Origin: JANQRV01 sp964533785
GTDB taxonomy: Bacteria; Bacteroidota; Bacteroidia; Chitinophagales; Saprospiraceae
Assembly (NCBI GenBank): GCA_964533785.1
Contig: CAZHNG010000305.1
Span: 1-8,222 of the forward strand
Direction of reading: 5' to 3'
Length of the DNA stretch: 8,222 bases
The position numbers and the translations under genes were made by a program. The notes beneath the pieces were generated by a model. It had not been told where the DNA came from. It ran no database searches and worked only from the letters and a program-made list of their open reading frames with translations. Positions 6,505 to 8,222 of this stretch are shown piece after piece (position 1 is the first letter of the stretch; each line of letters opens with the position of its first letter).

Positions 6505-7999
6505 GGGTCATTTCTTTACTTAACGAATCCTGAGGCAAGTTGGCCTTCCACTTGCGCAAAGTAGTTACCAGCTGCTTGGTATCTAAATCATTGGCCGGCT
6601 GTCCCGTTTTTATGGATTGTACGGCGGCGGTTCCGGCGGCTTGTCCCATCATGGAGGCAGCCGGTTGCACGCGAATGGAACCGTGGACTTTTACATCGCT
6701 CGAATTGCACCTTCCGGCCACCCATAGGTTTGACCACCCTTTCGGCACTAATATCGAATAAGGAATACCGAAATATTCTCCCGGCTTCAATCTACCGGTT
6801 TCGCGGTAGGCCTTTTTATAGCGATTAAACTCCTCGATCGAGTCATCGTAGGCATGAATATCTACAGCTTTATTGAAAATTCCAATTTGATCCGGAAATT
6901 CCCTCTTGGAAATGTAATCATTAAAAGTGAGTTCGTATTCACCGACGATGCGCCTCGATTCGCGGACGCCCATCACCGAAGCCGTAGTGGCGTGTTCCAT
7001 GTTTTCAAAACCGGGAACGTATTTGCGGTAAAAGGATAGGTACTCCTGAGCAATTTTCCGGCCCAGCATCATGCCGTTGGTGAGGCTTTCGCACCTTAGA
7101 GCGTTTAAGTTGAAGACGTGACCACCATTCAAATACCCCATTGTTTTACTAATCGGGGACATGCCGGGCAGANNNNNNNNNNGCAGATGTCGATCAGTAT
7201 GGGTAAAATGCCCCTCTTCAATGGCTTTAAGGAGAATGGGATGCTCTGTACCCACTCGCTTGGCATTTTCCCAATCGATATTGGTAAAATACGAACAAAG
7301 GGTAGCCGGCATAATATTGGGAGTATCCCTTCCGGCTTCGCGAAAATCGGCGCCGCATAGATCGGCAAGAATGGCATCACCCGTACAATCGATGAATGTT
7401 TTTGCTTTTACATATCGAAAACCTTCTACATTATTAATGATAAGGCCATTCACTTTTTGGGTTCGAGCGTCTACATCGGCATCCACCACCCGCGTAAAAA
7501 ATCGCACTTCCACGCCGGCATCGACGACAAACTCATCCAGCATTAACTTGAGTCCTTCAGACTGGAAGGTCGTCCAATGGTGGTAAGCCTTGGTATATAC
7601 TTCGGGTTTTTCGCGCGGCCCCAAGAAACCTTTTTTGTACATGGTATCGACCAACTCACGCATAAAACCACCCACCAACATTTCATCGCCATTGCTCATG
7701 GGATCGAAAGCCGTCACCAATCCCGAGGTACCCATACCGCCCAGGCATCCCGTTGCTTCAACTAAGAGGACCTTGGCGCCCAACCTGCCCGCACATACGG
7801 CCGCAGCCGACCCTGCCGGGCCGCCGCCGGCAATTATCAAATCATAATTGTCTTCAACGGGAATGTTGCGTGAAAAATGATAGGTTTCTTCGTATTCTTT
7901 CTCCGGATGAGCTCCTCCCCTTCCGGTGGATAGCATAGCCACTCCGGCTACTCCAAGAGCGGAATTTTGGATAAAATTGCGACGGGATTGTTTTTTCAT
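6497..7999 (-). CDS. Tat-exported FAD-dependent oxidoreductase (contains an assembly gap)
   Basis: From ATG at 7999 to TGA at 6497, 500 codons including four made of Ns. The N-terminus has a twin-arginine signal S-R-R-N-F-I-Q (5-11) and a hydrophobic region, indicating Tat export. The FAD Rossmann loop GGGPAG is at 58-63, with Glu81 at the end of beta-2 and then CLGGMGTSGL. FIDCTGDA (202-209) is the second FAD block. The C-terminus has LWVAGRCNSSDVKVHGSIRVQP and GQAAG (452-456). These mark the FAD_oxidored (PF12831-like) family. It is more distant from the two other flavoenzymes in the window than they are from each other. The gap at 7173-7182 keeps the frame, but its flanks suggest it is an artefact, making the true protein about 495 residues. 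It overlaps the next gene by 8 bp and is the first gene of the probable operon running to at least 3890. Substrate unknown. Confidence 0.92.
   Translation of the reverse strand: MKKQSRRNFIQNSALGVAGVAMLSTGRGGAHPEKEYEETYHFSRNIPVEDNYDLIIAGGGPAGSAAAVCAGRLGAKVLLVEATGCLGGMGTSGLVTAFDPMSNGDEMLVGGFMRELVDTMYKKGFLGPREKPEVYTKAYHHWTTFQSEGLKLMLDEFVVDAGVEVRFFTRVVDADVDARTQKVNGLIINNVEGFRYVKAKTFIDCTGDAILADLCGADFREAGRDTPNIMPATLCSYFTNIDWENAKRVGTEHPILLKAIEEGHFTHTDRHLXXXXLPGMSPISKTMGYLNGGHVFNLNALRCESLTNGMMLGRKIAQEYLSFYRKYVPGFENMEHATTASVMGVRESRRIVGEYELTFNDYISKREFPDQIGIFNKAVDIHAYDDSIEEFNRYKKAYRETGRLKPGEYFGIPYSILVPKGWSNLWVAGRCNSSDVKVHGSIRVQPAASMMGQAAGTAAVQSIKTGQPANDLDTKQLVTTLRKWKANLPQDSLSKEMTRA
7173..7182. other. Assembly gap (10 Ns) with identical 5-bp flanks
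   Basis: Ten Ns interrupt the flavoenzyme gene at 7999-6497. The 5 bases before the gap (7168-7172) and the 5 after it (7183-7187) are both GCAGA. Joining the sides at this overlap removes 15 bases, keeps the reading frame and gives T-D-R-H-L-P-G-M-S, in place of H-L-X-X-X-X-L-P-G-M. From memory, related flavoenzymes have a similar H-L-P-G-M stretch here. The gap is therefore probably a scaffolding artefact of zero true length. Confidence 0.75.
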
Positions 8000-8024
8000 G
8001 GCGAATGGTTTTTATAGTGAAAAA

Positions 8025-8048
8025 GGGCAGCAGGGCAGCAGGGCAGTG
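8025..8048. repeat. Three-copy 8-bp repeat (GGGCAGCA)
   Basis: GGGCAGCA at 8025-8032 and 8033-8040 is followed by GGGCAGTG at 8041-8048. The 8-bp period equals that of the long arrays at 2797-3339, but the core is different. It lies 26 bp upstream of the start codon of the flavoenzyme gene at 7999, inside its probable leader. Confidence 0.85.
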
Positions 8049-8087
8049 GCATGGTGGTTTTGGTTTGGGAAGCTTTCATTATTCTTG

Positions 8088-8118
8088 TTAAGGGCGCTGC
8101 CCGAAGCAGCGCCCTTAA
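8088..8118. terminator. Perfect 13-bp inverted repeat, possible terminator
   Basis: TTAAGGGCGCTGC at 8088-8100 is the exact reverse complement of GCAGCGCCCTTAA at 8106-8118, separated by the 5-base loop CCGAA (TTCGG on the minus strand). The GC-rich stem is strong enough to terminate transcription from a gene to the right of the window or to shape the leader of the gene at 7999-6497. Neither side has the long T run of a classical intrinsic terminator, so the role is uncertain although the structure is clear. Confidence 0.5.
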
Positions 8119-8153
8119 TCAACATCAGCACACAAATAAGGTATTTAATGCCT

Positions 8154-8210
8154 ACCGCCAACCGCCAACCGCAATACCGCAATACCGCATACCGCAATAC
8201 CGCCTACCGC
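8154..8210. repeat. 7/8-bp word array C (ACCGC core), eight cores
   Basis: ACCGC occurs at 8154, 8161, 8168, 8176, 8184, 8191, 8199 and 8206, at spacings of 7 or 8 bases. The linking words are CA, CA, AAT, AAT, AT, AAT and CT. As in the longer arrays, a fixed core alternates with a short word from a small set, but both core and words differ and word length is not constant. The array lies at the right edge of the window and may continue beyond it. The frame at 8012-8197 through it is not a gene. Confidence 0.88.
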
Positions 8211-8222
8211 TCCCCCGATCTA

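Noticed and set aside
8012..8197. Minus-strand open frame of 61 codons
   Set aside because: It runs through the ACCGC array, the inverted repeat and the GGGCAGCA repeat, and has no signal or domain.

Overview
The window looks like a chromosomal piece from a member of the Bacteroidota, possibly a Saprospiraceae/Lewinella-like marine or wastewater lineage. The evidence is indirect. No start codon has a recognisable Shine-Dalgarno sequence in front of it. Secreted proteins end their signal peptides in '-S-Q', two proteins carry a lipobox, and the gene content (Tat-exported FAD oxidoreductases with a sulfatase) is common in polysaccharide-degrading Bacteroidota and Planctomycetes. No marker gene fixes the taxonomy.

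All six genes I accept lie on the minus strand, so the reading order runs from high to low coordinates. (1) 7999-6497 is a Tat-exported FAD-dependent oxidoreductase, interrupted by a run of ten Ns. (2) 6504-5476 is a secreted protein that overlaps gene 1 by 8 bp. It carries a Dxx(S/T)GAT motif like the covalent FMN-attachment site of FMN-binding domains. (3) 5422-3890 is a formylglycine-type lipoprotein sulfatase. (4) 3809-3354 is a small secreted protein of unknown function. (5) 2764-1016 is a second Tat-exported FAD oxidoreductase. (6) 976 to the left edge is a lipoprotein paralogue of gene 5, cut by the window.

Genes 1-3 are close enough to form one operon, and genes 5-6 another (39 bp apart). 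Three putative extracytoplasmic flavoenzymes, a possible flavinylated carrier and a sulfatase suggest oxidative or desulfating processing of a sulfated substrate outside the cytoplasm. That is inference: no SusC/SusD, glycoside hydrolase or lyase is visible here.

The most unusual part is between the genes. The space from 2797 to 3339 is almost entirely two arrays built on a strict 8-bp period: a constant TCTC (or GAGA) core joined to a 4-base word drawn from a small vocabulary. The two arrays are inverted relative to each other, so a transcript through them could fold into a long imperfect hairpin. One array has a perfect 56-bp internal duplication and the other has second-order 16-bp repeats. 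The right-hand intergenic region (8000-8222) holds a three-copy 8-bp repeat, a perfect 13-bp inverted repeat, and a different 7/8-bp word array with an ACCGC core. These arrays account for several open frames that are not genes.
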